Positions 27,115-37,587 of a DNA stretch of 50,223 nucleotides are shown here, in pieces (position 1 is the stretch's first letter; each line of letters opens with the position of its first letter). The stretch comes from Helicobacter saguini (GTDB lineage Bacteria; Campylobacterota; Campylobacteria; Campylobacterales; Helicobacteraceae), in contig NZ_JRMP02000019.1 of assembly GCF_000762875.2 (NCBI RefSeq), positions 1 to 50,223 of the forward strand, in the 5' to 3' direction. A program made the position numbers and the translations under genes. The notes under the pieces were generated by a model that searched no databases, had not been told where the DNA came from, and saw only the letters and a list, made by a program, of their open reading frames with translations.

Positions 27115-28752
27115 ATGTCTTTGCTTAGTAATTTGAGTGTGCGGCTGCGTTTGATATTGTTTCCTGTGGCGTTTATCGTGATATTTTTGGCGGTGTATGG
27201 AATCTTTAAAAGCGAGAGCGATAAGGCATCAAAACGCCTAGAGCAAAATGAAAAGCTAACGCAGATTCAAATAAAATTCCTTCGCGGCGGACAGCTTTTC
27301 TATCAAAATAATCGCAACCAGCAAGCTTATAAAGAGTTTATCGCCACGCTAGATTCTATGCTTAGCGATTTAAAGGCGTTAGAATCTACTTTTTGGGAAG
27401 ACACTGACAGGGCAAATCTAAGCAAGGTCACTAAGGCTTTTAGCGACTATAAAGACGCTTTGAATGAGACGATGATAGCCCGCCAAAACGCCAGCCAGCA
27501 GCAAGGCGTAAGCGGTATGGATAACTACGCCAAACGCAACGCGCAAATGCGTAAAGAATCTAGCGATATGCTTTTTGACTTTGCAAACACGCTAAATACG
27601 CAGACAAATGACGCCTTTAGCTTTATCGGGCAGGTGATGGTGGCACTACTTATCGTGTCGCTCATTGTGTTTAGCATTTGTTCGCTTATCATTATCCAAA
27701 GCATTGTAAAGCCGCTTAAGAAAATCGGCGAAGAGGTCGTCTCATTTTGTGCGTATATTAATAATGAAAAAGATTCTATAAATCCTATAGATATTAATTC
27801 ACGCGATGAGTTTGGCGATATTGCGCGTATTTTTAACGCACAGATACAAAAGGTTAGCACGGGGCTGAAAAAAGATGAAGCGATGATTAGCCAGACTACT
27901 GAAGTGGTGAAACGCGCTAGTAGCGGGCATTTGAATAATAAGATTGACAAGTCGCCGAATAATCCTAAGCTGATTGAACTTGAGACGCTATTAAACGAGC
28001 TACTAGATTCTATCCGTGGGAATATCAATAAGGTCGGCAATGTGCTAAATAGCTATCTTAAAAATGACTTTACAAACCGCGCTGATACCGCAGATGTGAG
28101 CGGCACGGTTAAGTTTCTAATTGATGGGGTAAATCATGTGGGCGAATGGGTGTGTAAGATTTTGCAATCTCAAATGGATGTTGGGATAAGCTTAGAATCT
28201 AAAAGCCAGATTTTAAAAGATTCTATGCAGAAGTTAGCCGAGATTTCAAGTGAGCAGTCAAGTGCGTTGCATGGCGTAACCCAGCTTTTAAATGGCTTAA
28301 CAGATTCTATGAATAATATTAATGATAGGACGCATGAGATTTTAGGGCAAAGCGAAGATATAAAAAATGTGATAAATATTATAAAAGACATCGCTGACCA
28401 GACGAATTTGTTGGCTTTAAACGCCGCTATTGAAGCCGCAAGGGCTGGAGAGCACGGACGTGGCTTTGCAGTAGTAGCTGATGAAGTGAGAAAGTTAGCC
28501 GAACGCACAGGCAAATCGCTAAATGAAATCGAGGCAAACATAAACGTCCTAACGCAGTCAATAAATGAAATAACAGATTCTATAAGTTCGCAAACAAGCG
28601 AGATAAGTAGCACAAATGAAAGCATAAGCAACTTAGAATCTATGAATGAGCAAAGCAATACTATGGTGCAAGAAAACACGCAAGTAGCCCTAGAACTAGC
28701 CCAAATCGCAAAACAATCCGTAGAAGATTCTAAAAAAGCGAAGTTTAAATAA
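27115..28752 (+). CDS. Transmembrane methyl-accepting chemotaxis protein
   Basis: The 545-residue receptor has one transmembrane helix near residues 10-30 and a second near 168-192. Between them is a helical periplasmic sensor of about 135 residues that looks like a four-helix bundle. A HAMP-type segment follows the second helix. The signalling tip [38 protein letters not shown] is present in the usual place, so it should control CheA/CheW and the flagellum. The ligand cannot be told. Octamers appear as synonymous or Asp-Ser-Ile/Glu-Ser codons but do not interrupt the domains. Confidence 0.95.
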   Translation: MSLLSNLSVRLRLILFPVAFIVIFLAVYGIFKSESDKASKRLEQNEKLTQIQIKFLRGGQLFYQNNRNQQAYKEFIATLDSMLSDLKALESTFWEDTDRANLSKVTKAFSDYKDALNETMIARQNASQQQGVSGMDNYAKRNAQMRKESSDMLFDFANTLNTQTNDAFSFIGQVMVALLIVSLIVFSICSLIIIQSIVKPLKKIGEEVVSFCAYINNEKDSINPIDINSRDEFGDIARIFNAQIQKVSTGLKKDEAMISQTTEVVKRASSGHLNNKIDKSPNNPKLIELETLLNELLDSIRGNINKVGNVLNSYLKNDFTNRADTADVSGTVKFLIDGVNHVGEWVCKILQSQMDVGISLESKSQILKDSMQKLAEISSEQSSALHGVTQLLNGLTDSMNNINDRTHEILGQSEDIKNVINIIKDIADQTNLLALNAAIEAARAGEHGRGFAVVADEVRKLAERTGKSLNEIEANINVLTQSINEITDSISSQTSEISSTNESISNLESMNEQSNTMVQENTQVALELAQIAKQSVEDSKKAKFK

Positions 28753-28838
28753 AAACTTGAAAATAAAGTTTTCTTTATATAAAATTTCATATGACTTAAT
28801 CATCATTTTGATAATTTACAATTTTTAAGGGGAAAAAT

Positions 28839-31800
28839 ATGGAGTCTAATAATGTGAGGTTTAGGCATACATTTTATAATGCCTCAGCTGGGAGTGGGAA
28901 GACTTTTAAGCTTTGTAGTCGCTATATTTCGCTGCTTTTAAATGGGGCGAGTGCGAGTGAGATTCTAACCATTACCTTTACAAATAAGGCGGCAAATGAG
29001 ATGAAAAGCCGCATTACAAACTATTTGTATGCCTTGTATTTGTATTTTAGCAAGGGTAAAAGTGCGCTAGATTCTAAGCAGATTGAAAATAAGGAAAAGA
29101 TTCTAAAAGAGTTAGAAAAAGCCGAATATAATCTAAGTGAAAGTTACATAAAAGCTAACATTGAAAAAGTGTATTTTGACTTTTTAAGTGCGGATAAAAA
29201 AATTAGCACAATTGATGCGTTTTTTAATATGCTTTTGCGGAAATTTGCGTTTTTTATCGGTATGAATAAGGATTTTGAAATCGACGTAAATGCACACAAT
29301 TTTAATGATTTTTTGAAAAAGGCGTATTTAGATTCTAAATTTATTACGATTATGCGATTTTTACAGCAAGATTTGGATTTGAAATTGCAAGATGGTGGCT
29401 ATAAAAACACATTGAATCTAGAAAATATGCTAGAAGAATTGTATGATAAGTCGCTTGAGTTTAAGGATTCTAGGGACTTTGATAAGAAGTTGAGTAGTAA
29501 ATATATTTTGGAAGATTCTAAAGATTTGATAGAGAAAAATGGTTTTAATTTCGCTGAAAACGATATAGATTCTATAAAAAATAAAATGATGGAATCTATG
29601 GAAAATCTAGCTAAAATTTTGCAAGATTTTATCAATACAAAGCCAAATAAAAATATAGAAAAGATAATAAATAACTTAAAAAGTTATGATTATAATAAGA
29701 TTCTAACCTTAATAAATAGTGGCAGTAATCACGGACATATTGACAAAAGTATAAAAGATTCTGCAATTAGACAAAGTATTGATTTTGAAAGTAAAACACT
29801 AAATGATTTATGTATAATTTATGAAACTTATTTAGAATCTTTAAAATTACAAACTATTCACGCACTTATAGAATATTATAAAAATACGATAGAATCTAAC
29901 CAAAAACTTACAAATAATCTAACTTTTAAAGATGTAGAACACAAAGTTTTTGATATTATTACAAATCGTTTGAGTGCAGATTCTAAGGCAGATTCTAAAG
30001 ATTTTAATGCGGATTATTTTTATTTTCGGCTAGATTCTAATATTTCGCATATTTTGTTTGATGAGTGTCAGGATACAAGCATTATTCAGTATAGAATCTT
30101 TAAGCCGCTTTTTGATGAATTTAAGAGCCAAGATAGTGGGAAAAGCCTGTTTTTTGTGGGAGATTCTAAGCAGAGTTTGTATGCGTTTCGCGGGGCTAGT
30201 AGCGAAGTTTTTAGGGCTTCGCAAGCTGGCTTAAATATTGAGAATCTGCCTGATAATTATCGCAGTGGTAAGAATCTTATTGACTTTGTGCATAAAAATT
30301 TTTATGAAAAATTAAAGGAAAATGCGGAATTTAAATGTAAGATTTTTAAAGATTACACAGAAGATTACGCAAAAAAGCCAAATTATAAGAATGAAAAAAT
30401 TAAAGAAAGTTTTGTAAATGTGGATATTTTAGAATCTAATGGGAGTGCGAAAGAAATAAAGGAAAACTGCGTTAATGTGGCTTTAAAAAAGTTAGAATAT
30501 TTATTACAAAAAGGCGTAAAAACTAGCGATATTCTAATTGTAGCTAGAAAAAAAGTCACATTAGAATCTATGATAGAATCTGCTAGAAATAAAGGCTGTA
30601 ATGTTGAATTTAACTTAGAAAATGCTGATAATCTAGCAAATCAAAAAATTACAAAAATCATAGCTTGTATCTTTAAATATATCAAATATCATAATAAAAT
30701 ACAATATTTAGAATCTAGTAAGAAAAACTTAGATTCTATATTAAAAGATAGCTTTAAAACGCAGGAATTATTAAGCGAAATAAATGCAGATTCTAAAGAT
30801 TCTATAAATATAGATTCTATAAATTATAGAATTTTAAGCCTTAAAAACTTTCAAAAATTGCAACAAAAAATATTGAATAAATTAATGGGAAATTCTTACA
30901 GCGATGATATAAAAATAAATGTAGATTTAGATTCTAAAGATACATTAGCTAGAAAAATAAAAAACATTATTGAATCTTACAAGCTTTACAATAAAGAATA
31001 TGTGCAAGATTGTATGAATTTATTGCAAATAGCAAGTGAAAATCCACAAATTAATGACTTTGAATCCTTGCTAGAAATCTTAGAATCTGCGACAAGCACA
31101 CACGCAAAAGAACACGCAATAACAATGCTTACAATCCACAAAAGCAAGGGTTTGGAGTATGATTTTGTGATATATGTTGATGTTGGCGAGTTTGATGATA
31201 AAAATAAATTATTTTATGAATATAATGGAATCTATTTGGATAGCATTCGCCTTAAACGCAATAAGTTTTTAAGCAAAAAGTTAGAAAATTTAAAACTTTT
31301 AGCTGAAAAAAAACATAAAAAAGAAGAGCTAAATGTAATGTATGTCGCCTGCACGCGTGCTAAAATGGGACTTTATATTGTGGCAGATTCTAAATCAACA
31401 TTAGCCACAACACTAAATTTAACAAACGCAGATTCTAAAGGAGATGTAGAATCTACTTTAAACGAAAATAACAAAAGTAATGAAGATTCTAATATTGACC
31501 CCGAAATTATTTCAAATATTATAACTTCAAGCGGTCTCCAAAGCGAATTTGAAACGCAAGAGGAAAATAATGATTTAATCTTGCAAGATATCAAAACGAA
31601 GCAAAAGCAAATTGATGGCTTAGCAATGCACTTAATGTTTGAGCTACTTTTAGGATACAAACAAAGCCGCGAAAACGCCGAAAATATCGTGCTTTCAAAG
31701 TATGGATTCTATCTTAGCAATGAAAAAATTGAAAAAATTTATAACGATGTGCAAGATTTTTTAAGCAAAGAATTTCAAAAAGATTTAATACAAAAGTTTA

Positions 31801-32144
31801 ATTTTAAAAATTCTTTGGTAAAATGCGAATTGTCATTTTTGCAAAATAACAATGGCAAAATTTCATCAAAAAGAATAGATTCTGTAATTTATGATAGTAA
31901 TAAATTCTATATTTTAGAATTTAAAAGCACAATCAATTTAGATTCTAAATTAGAAAAAGAACATAAAGAACAGCTAGAAAATTACATAAATTTTGCAAAA
32001 AATATGTTTAAAGATTCTAATTCAAACTCCCATAACAATGGGATTGAACCGCAAAATTCTAAGGATATAGAATCTAAAATTGACATAAAAGGGTTTCTAA
32101 TTTACCCTGAGCAAAAAGAAAAAATTAGAGAATTAAAAAGTTAG
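28839..32144 (+). CDS. addA: AddA-type helicase-nuclease (RecBCD-like)
   Basis: AddA with AddB processes double-strand breaks for RecA loading. The 1101-residue protein has UvrD/RecB helicase motifs in order: ASAGSGKTF (Walker A, near residue 20), ITFTNKAANEM, LFDECQDTS (Walker B), VGDSKQSLYAFRG, TIHKSKGLEYDFVIY and YVACTRAKMGLYI. The C-terminal RecB-type nuclease has RIDSVIYD and YILEFKST (D and E-x-K) with a QLENY box. Asp-Ser-Lys and Glu-Ser units are scattered through the inter-motif regions. addB is not in the window. AAGGGG precedes the ATG and nhaA follows after 15 bp. Confidence 0.92.
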   Translation: MESNNVRFRHTFYNASAGSGKTFKLCSRYISLLLNGASASEILTITFTNKAANEMKSRITNYLYALYLYFSKGKSALDSKQIENKEKILKELEKAEYNLSESYIKANIEKVYFDFLSADKKISTIDAFFNMLLRKFAFFIGMNKDFEIDVNAHNFNDFLKKAYLDSKFITIMRFLQQDLDLKLQDGGYKNTLNLENMLEELYDKSLEFKDSRDFDKKLSSKYILEDSKDLIEKNGFNFAENDIDSIKNKMMESMENLAKILQDFINTKPNKNIEKIINNLKSYDYNKILTLINSGSNHGHIDKSIKDSAIRQSIDFESKTLNDLCIIYETYLESLKLQTIHALIEYYKNTIESNQKLTNNLTFKDVEHKVFDIITNRLSADSKADSKDFNADYFYFRLDSNISHILFDECQDTSIIQYRIFKPLFDEFKSQDSGKSLFFVGDSKQSLYAFRGASSEVFRASQAGLNIENLPDNYRSGKNLIDFVHKNFYEKLKENAEFKCKIFKDYTEDYAKKPNYKNEKIKESFVNVDILESNGSAKEIKENCVNVALKKLEYLLQKGVKTSDILIVARKKVTLESMIESARNKGCNVEFNLENADNLANQKITKIIACIFKYIKYHNKIQYLESSKKNLDSILKDSFKTQELLSEINADSKDSINIDSINYRILSLKNFQKLQQKILNKLMGNSYSDDIKINVDLDSKDTLARKIKNIIESYKLYNKEYVQDCMNLLQIASENPQINDFESLLEILESATSTHAKEHAITMLTIHKSKGLEYDFVIYVDVGEFDDKNKLFYEYNGIYLDSIRLKRNKFLSKKLENLKLLAEKKHKKEELNVMYVACTRAKMGLYIVADSKSTLATTLNLTNADSKGDVESTLNENNKSNEDSNIDPEIISNIITSSGLQSEFETQEENNDLILQDIKTKQKQIDGLAMHLMFELLLGYKQSRENAENIVLSKYGFYLSNEKIEKIYNDVQDFLSKEFQKDLIQKFNFKNSLVKCELSFLQNNNGKISSKRIDSVIYDSNKFYILEFKSTINLDSKLEKEHKEQLENYINFAKNMFKDSNSNSHNNGIEPQNSKDIESKIDIKGFLIYPEQKEKIRELKS

Positions 32145-32159
32145 GAAATTTATAATATA

Positions 32160-33635
32160 ATGGCAATAGAAGTTAGTAAAAATCATACAAACCACACCCT
32201 GCGAAACTTTATTACGCATGAGTCTTTTGGTGGTGTGCTGCTATTTTTTTGCGTTTTGATGGCGATGATTATTGCTAATAGTAATTTTAGTGTCATTTAT
32301 AACGAAGTTTTTGAGACATATTTGGACTTTAAAATAGGCAGTTTTAACCCCATTCACATTAGTTTGCTGCATTTTATTAATGACGTTTTGATGTCATTTT
32401 TCTTTCTTATGGTTGGCTTAGAGATGAAACGCGAGGTGCTTTATGGCGAGCTTGCCGGCTTTAAGTCGGTTAGTTTTTCTGTATTTGGCGCGATAGGTGG
32501 GCTAATTGTCCCTAGCATAATTTATATTTATTTTAATTATGGCACAGGTAGTCAGCATGGCTTTGGCGTGGCGATGAGCACGGATACGGCGTTTGCTTTG
32601 GGGGTGATTTTGCTACTTGGGAAGCGGATTCCAAATGTGATTAAGATTTTTTTGGTTACCCTTGCTGTTGCCGATGATTTGGGCGCGATAAGCGTTATTG
32701 CGATATTTTACACCGCTAGTATAAACTGGGTTTTTATCTATTTGGCACTAATTTTGCTTGTGGTGCTAATTATTTTTAACTACCTTGATATTAAATATAT
32801 TTCGCTTTATTTTGCCGTTGGAATCTTGCTTTGGACTTGCTTTTTTTTAAGTGGCGTGCATGCGACCGTTGGTGCGGTGCTTTTCGCCCTTACAATTCCG
32901 GGCAAAAGCCAGATTTCACGTCATAGTTATTTGGGATTGAAAGAAGCATATAACAAGCTTTATTTTAAAACACGTGCGGACTTTGCGAAGTTTGAGGGTG
33001 CTGAGAGCATCGAGGAGACAAATCTTATCGGTAGAATCTTGCATGGTTTTAAGGACTTTTTTGTCGGTGCGTATCGCAATGTAAAAAACTTTATCGTTGG
33101 TAAAAGTGATATGCAGCGCGAGATTGATATGCACGAAGAGCACGAACGTGTCGAGATTTTGGATACGATTGCGAAGTATTCAAAATATGCGCAAAATCCG
33201 CTTGTGCGAATTGAGTTTATTTTGCAGCCGCTAAATGCGTATTTTATCGTGCCGCTTTTTGCCTTTGCGAATGCTGGGGTTAGCATAGATTCTGGGCTTG
33301 ACTGGGGCATTGATGGAATCTTGCTTGGCGTGATTTTGGGGCTTGTGCTAGGTAAGCCTATCGGTATTTTCTTATTTACGCTTTTAAGTGAGAAGCTAAA
33401 ACTTGCCAAACGCCCTGAAGGGCTAACAAATATGCACATTTTATCGGTTGGATTTTTAGCAGGTATCGGCTTTACGATGTCAATGTTTGTGGCAAATCTA
33501 GCTTATAAAAGCCCAGCCGCCGTAGATTTAGCAAAAATCTCAATTCTTATCGCATCCCTAATCGCCGCCATTTTAGGCATCATAAGCCTAATTCTAAACA
33601 CCAAAAAACCAGAAGAAGACATCCGCGAGGTGTGA
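32160..33635 (+). CDS. nhaA: Na+/H+ antiporter NhaA
   Basis: NhaA exports Na+ in exchange for H+ in the inner membrane. The 491-residue polytopic protein has the STDTAFALGV segment, the essential Asp pair in AVADDLGAISV and the VHATVGAVLF motif. A charged cytoplasmic loop of about 105 residues (from KSQISRHSYLG to RIEFILQPLNAY) separates the halves; a long loop here is also known from H. pylori NhaA. The gene is octamer-poor (two cores in 1.5 kb), as expected for a membrane protein that tolerates few inserts. Confidence 0.95.
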   Translation: MAIEVSKNHTNHTLRNFITHESFGGVLLFFCVLMAMIIANSNFSVIYNEVFETYLDFKIGSFNPIHISLLHFINDVLMSFFFLMVGLEMKREVLYGELAGFKSVSFSVFGAIGGLIVPSIIYIYFNYGTGSQHGFGVAMSTDTAFALGVILLLGKRIPNVIKIFLVTLAVADDLGAISVIAIFYTASINWVFIYLALILLVVLIIFNYLDIKYISLYFAVGILLWTCFFLSGVHATVGAVLFALTIPGKSQISRHSYLGLKEAYNKLYFKTRADFAKFEGAESIEETNLIGRILHGFKDFFVGAYRNVKNFIVGKSDMQREIDMHEEHERVEILDTIAKYSKYAQNPLVRIEFILQPLNAYFIVPLFAFANAGVSIDSGLDWGIDGILLGVILGLVLGKPIGIFLFTLLSEKLKLAKRPEGLTNMHILSVGFLAGIGFTMSMFVANLAYKSPAAVDLAKISILIASLIAAILGIISLILNTKKPEEDIREV

Positions 33636-33654
33636 AGTTTAAAGGTAAAATTTT

Positions 33655-34882
33655 ATGCACAATTTCATATTGCAACAAAATGTAACATTAGAAACTTTAT
33701 TACAGAATCTAGATTCTAAAAACTACTATTTTTTAAGTATGTGTGGGCTTGGCGATACTTATTTTTTGTTATCTTTTAGTAATGCAATTACGCAAAAATA
33801 TACACAACATACGGGGGGGGGGGGGGGGTAATCTCATATTCATCATAAAACCCAGCCATAAAGCAGTATTAGAGTGTTTTAACTACGATAAATACATCAT
33901 TTTAGAAGATATGGATGTGGCTAAGATTATGCAAAGTAGCAAAGTTTGCCTTACGCCCACAAAGGGACATATTTTCCCAGCTCACTTTCATCCGCTAAAT
34001 AAACATAATCTTTTGCAAAATAATATAAAGCAAAGCTATATAAATTTACTAGAAATAGATTCTATAATGCAAAAACCTAGCAATATGCCACTTTTAAGCG
34101 ACGAATTAAAACTAAAACTAAGCAAAATTGCTCCATTAGAAAAAATCATTTTGTATTTGCCAGAAGCAAACTCAATAGATAGTCTAAGCCAAATAATTTT
34201 TGAAAATGAATGCAAGGTTTTGCACAATCTAGGCTATAAGATTCTATTAAATAGCACCAAAAAAGAGTTTGATAGTAAGTATGCAATAAATCTTAATCTT
34301 AGCTTAAAAGATGCAATAGCCTTAAGTCTAATTTGCAGGTTTGTAATATCGATGCGTTCGGGCTTTTGTGATGTTATTTCAACGCATTGTAAAAATCTTA
34401 GAATCTATTATCCAAGCAAGGAAATGATTGATTTTTGGTCGCTTAAAATCTTGCATTTAAATGATAATGCAATAGAAGTTTCGCAAAGCGATTATGTGAA
34501 AACTCCACCAAAAGAGATAAATAATTTTCTAGCATATAGATTCTATAATCGTATTCATAAAAAAGGCTTTTTTAATAAATTAAAACTGCCATTTACGCTA
34601 TTTAAAATTTACAACGAAAATAAAAGACTTTTGGCTTTAGAGCTTGATTTTAGCGATATAGATTCTAAAAATATAGAATCTAATTTATCATATTTTCTGC
34701 GTTCTTATGATTTAGTTCTAAGCCAAGAGATTTTAAATCTATACAAAAATCCACTAAATATTTTTACTTTCCCATTTAAATTAAAAAAAATAAACAAGCT
34801 ATATCACGCAAACAACAACAAACTTTTACAAGACAAACTAAAAAAAGAATGGGTAAAAATATTAGAATCAAGTAATATATAA
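33655..34882 (+). CDS. Phase-variable putative glycosyltransferase, frame broken (OFF) at G16
   Basis: An ATG at 33655 with AAAGGTAAAA upstream opens MHNFILQQNVTLETLL and includes MCGLGDTYFLLSFSNAI, then reaches a G16 tract and stops at TAA. The downstream frame continues from GGTAATCTC to 34882 with LIFIIKPSHKAVLECF, IILYLPEANS and RFVISMRSGFCDVIST. Fifteen G (or 18) would fuse the two into 408 residues; the 1228-bp length is 1 modulo 3, consistent with this. The GLGD start and the SMRSGFCD segment resemble GT-B-type glycan synthesis proteins of Campylobacterota, but the family is not certain. It follows nhaA by 19 bp. An internal GTG at 33743 is in the downstream frame but has no clear ribosome-binding site. 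Confidence 0.65.
33813..33828 (+). repeat. Poly-G16 contingency tract (OFF)
   Basis: Sixteen consecutive G inside the putative glycosyltransferase gene, the longest tract of the window. Losing one G restores a single reading frame. Confidence 0.92.
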
Positions 34883-34958
34883 TTATAACTTTACTCTATA
34901 TCGTATGTGATAGCTAAATATCGATATTTCTAGGTTTTTGGTGTAAAAGTTAGGAAAT

Positions 34959-34976
34959 ATAGAATCTAGATTCTAT
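34959..34976. terminator. Octamer palindrome between convergent glycosyltransferase genes
   Basis: ATAGAATCTAGATTCTAT is a perfect 18-bp palindrome. It carries the TAG stop of the minus-strand GT10 gene and lies about 75 bp after the plus-strand gene's stop. A terminator role is a guess; on the minus strand it is followed by AT-rich sequence without a long U run. Confidence 0.35.
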
Positions 34977-36242
34977 TTCTTCTTAAATTTCTCGCGTAAG
35001 TGTTTTAGCTTATTTCGCAAATACATTCGCTGTGATAGAATCTTTTCTATAAATAATGCTAGTTTGTAGTAGCGAAGTAGGTTGCCGATGTTACGCATTT
35101 TTGGCAGGCGTGTGAGTTCATTGACATAGCCTTGTATAAACATTCCTTTGCCTCGCCTATACGCCTTTTTTGGCTCTTGTGAGAGAATAGATTCTATAAA
35201 ATGCAGCATACTATCCCTTGCCTCATTATAATTTATATCTAATAGTGCTGGCTCTTTTAGCATTTTTTTGATTAGCTCTGGATTAGAATCTACTCGCTTT
35301 ACTTCTTCTACTAATGCGTCTAAATCTGGGAAATTATGCGCATTTATGAAAGAGGCTGGATTAACTTTAAAAGGGATTAAATGCTGCGGGATAACAGGCA
35401 CTCGCATATCTATTGAGATATCAGATTCTATATATTGATTATGCGTTATGCTAGGGTTTAGCTGGGCTTCTTTTAAAAAGTCGGTTGGATTTTTGATATA
35501 GTTAGAATCTTTAGTAGGCATTACCCCCCCCCCCCCCGTTTATGCTAGATTCCATAGAATCTTCTTTATTAGATTCTATAGAATCTAAAGGCTCTGTGTG
35601 CTTTACACCTACTCTAAGGCTTGTATCGCCCCAGTATATCGGCACACATCCTGCTATAAAAGCATCGGCTAACTTTTCGCTTAAATATCCCGGATAGCTT
35701 GAGTTTTCAAAGCAAATATTAAATGTATAATCTTTTAGCCACTCAATTTTATTTTCAATCCTATGCCCAATATTATTTTTATATGCCCCACCTGAATCTA
35801 CCCTTTTATACGCATTTAGCTTGTCAAAAAAAATACCACGAAATGATGCAGTGCTAATACAATTACTAGCCAACATACAGCAAAATTTACTCTTAGATTC
35901 TATATTACTATCACTTAGTGGGCGAGATTTTTCCACACTTTTATAGTCAAATAAAGTATGCCGCAAATGCCTATCGCCAAAGTCCATATAATCAAAGTCA
36001 ATCGCATAATCCGCCACATTAAAATCAGCCCGAATATTCTCACCTGTGTAAAAAATTCTAACGCAGTCATAATTTAAATGCTTAAAGCCCTCTTGTGAAT
36101 AAATAATAAAATCAGGATTGCTACTATACTCAATGTCAAATTTTTCTTGCAGACTTTTTATCAGTGAATTATTATAAAAATCTTCTTTTGTATCGGGGCG
36201 ATAATCATCTACAATACGCATTTTTATTTTCTTTTTTGCCAT
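34973..36242 (-). CDS. Phase-variable GT10 fucosyltransferase, frame broken (OFF) at G14
   Basis: The 5' frame (36242 to 35511) holds the GT10 body: FYTGENIRADF, YAIDFDYMDFGDRHLR, TASFRGIFFDKLNAYKRVDSGG, FNICFENSSYPGYLSEKLADAF and GCVPIYWGD. It ends in octamer-coded residues, glycines and a stop just past the G14 tract. The 3' frame (35521 to 34973) holds the continuation FINAHNFPDLDALVEEVKRVD and a basic helical C-terminus suited to membrane association. G13 or G16 would join them into 422 residues; the 1270-bp span is 1 modulo 3. This layout matches alpha-1,3-fucosyltransferases of Helicobacter, which build Lewis-type O-antigens by phase variation. Without the 3' part the enzyme may still fold, because the donor site is in the first frame. 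Confidence 0.8.
35524..35537 (-). repeat. Poly-G14 contingency tract in the GT10 gene (OFF)
   Basis: Fourteen C on the plus strand are fourteen G in the coding strand. Thirteen or sixteen would restore the joined frame. Confidence 0.92.
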
Positions 36243-36284
36243 TTTTAAAGCCTTATTTTGTGGTTGAAATTGAAATTATAGCAT

Positions 36285-37070
36285 TTATTTTAACGTGGCA
36301 TTGATATAAATTTCAGCCCCAAGATTTGGCATATATTCTATCATTTTTTCTAAGCCACTTAAAAGGTTAGAATCTATTATGTTTAGCTTTAGACATTCTT
36401 GCATTTTAGCGTGGTTGAAGGGCTTTATAAAGTATGAGCCGCTTTGTAAAATCTTGATTTTAGATTCTATATTTTCGCAAATTTTAGCAGATTCTAAGAG
36501 CATATTTTGCAAAGATTCTAATGTAAAAGTTGTATTTTGTTGAAGCGATTTTGCCCTTTCTGTGAGATTTCCTAGCTTTTTTATTAGCCCGGATTTATAC
36601 GCCCAAAGTAAGTGAAAAGAGTTAGCATTTGGGACATTTATATGTAAAATAGTTTCATTTTTCATAACTTTTAGAATCTTACTTAGAAAATCTTTTGGAT
36701 TTATCACCTCATGCAAAAGCGAGCTTAAAATAATAAAATCAAAGTGCGTATTTTGCAGGGTTTGTATATGATTTTCAATAAAATCGTTTATAATGGTAAT
36801 TTTAGATTCTGTATTTTGTAAATTTTTAGAATCTTGCAATGCTTTTTTGGCAAATTCACTTGAAGGCTCAACCACGACAAAATTTTCAAAATCCTCATAA
36901 AAATTAAAAAGCGAATGCAGCCCACAGCCTATTTCTAGCACGTTTTTAGCCTTGTATTGCTGCAAAAATTTTAGCACCTCTTTTCGCCTAATTTCCACCA
37001 TTACATTCTCAAAATTATAGTCATTTTGCAAATACACATTTGTATATGAATCTATATTGCGCTTTTTCAT
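36285..37070 (-). CDS. Class I SAM-dependent methyltransferase
   Basis: The 261-residue product starts at the ATG at 37070, which has AAAAGGGG upstream. The SAM-binding motif VLEIGCGLHSLF is near residue 45, with the acidic strand-2 end VVVEPSS and the FDFIILSSLLHEV segment downstream. It has no signal peptide. It lies 19 bp downstream of dut and next to the glycosyltransferase cluster, so it could methylate a glycan or a precursor, but this is only context. The substrate is not identifiable. Confidence 0.75.
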   Translation of the reverse strand: MKKRNIDSYTNVYLQNDYNFENVMVEIRRKEVLKFLQQYKAKNVLEIGCGLHSLFNFYEDFENFVVVEPSSEFAKKALQDSKNLQNTESKITIINDFIENHIQTLQNTHFDFIILSSLLHEVINPKDFLSKILKVMKNETILHINVPNANSFHLLWAYKSGLIKKLGNLTERAKSLQQNTTFTLESLQNMLLESAKICENIESKIKILQSGSYFIKPFNHAKMQECLKLNIIDSNLLSGLEKMIEYMPNLGAEIYINATLK

Positions 37071-37089
37071 AAATGCCCCTTTTAAAACC

Positions 37090-37524
37090 CTACACGCCGC
37101 TGCTGCCAAAGCCCTTAGTGCCGCGTTTTGTCTCGCTGATAGAATCTACTTCTTTAATAATCACTTTTGGGAGTTTATTTACCACGCCTTGTGCGATTCT
37201 ATCGCCCACTTTCACGCTAAAATCAGCATCGCCAAAATTCATTAAAATAATCTTAATTTCCCCACGATAATCGCTATCAATCGTGCCAGGCGAATTTAGC
37301 ACCATAATGCTATTTTTGAGTGCCAAACCGCTACGTGAACGCACTTGCAGCTCATAACCTTGCGGCAATTCCACGCTTAAACCCGTGCGAATAAATGCGG
37401 ATTTTCCAGCCTTAATTTCAATAGATTCTAAAGAATGAAAATCAAATCCAGCCGCTTCTTCACTCGCAAAAAAGGGAATCTTAGCATCCTTATCCAACTT
37501 TAAAAATTTCACTTCAACTTGCAT
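37090..37524 (-). CDS. dut: dUTP diphosphatase
   Basis: Hydrolyses dUTP to dUMP, preventing uracil incorporation into DNA. The trimeric dUTPase motifs are in order: AAGFDFHS, RSRSGLALKN, GTIDSDYRGEI, DRIAQGVV and the P-loop-like C-terminal RGTKGFGSSG. Length of 144 residues is typical. It lies 63 bp downstream of flgG on the same strand. Confidence 0.97.
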   Translation of the reverse strand: MQVEVKFLKLDKDAKIPFFASEEAAGFDFHSLESIEIKAGKSAFIRTGLSVELPQGYELQVRSRSGLALKNSIMVLNSPGTIDSDYRGEIKIILMNFGDADFSVKVGDRIAQGVVNKLPKVIIKEVDSISETKRGTKGFGSSGV

Positions 37525-37587
37525 TATAGCTCTTCTTAAGTCTAATTTTGAATGTAAAATGGAGTGTCTAGACTACTAATTTAGATT

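Noticed and set aside
33743-34882. Separate gene starting at the internal GTG at 33743
   Set aside because: No ribosome-binding site there, whereas the ATG at 33655 has one and the joined frame fits the tract arithmetic.
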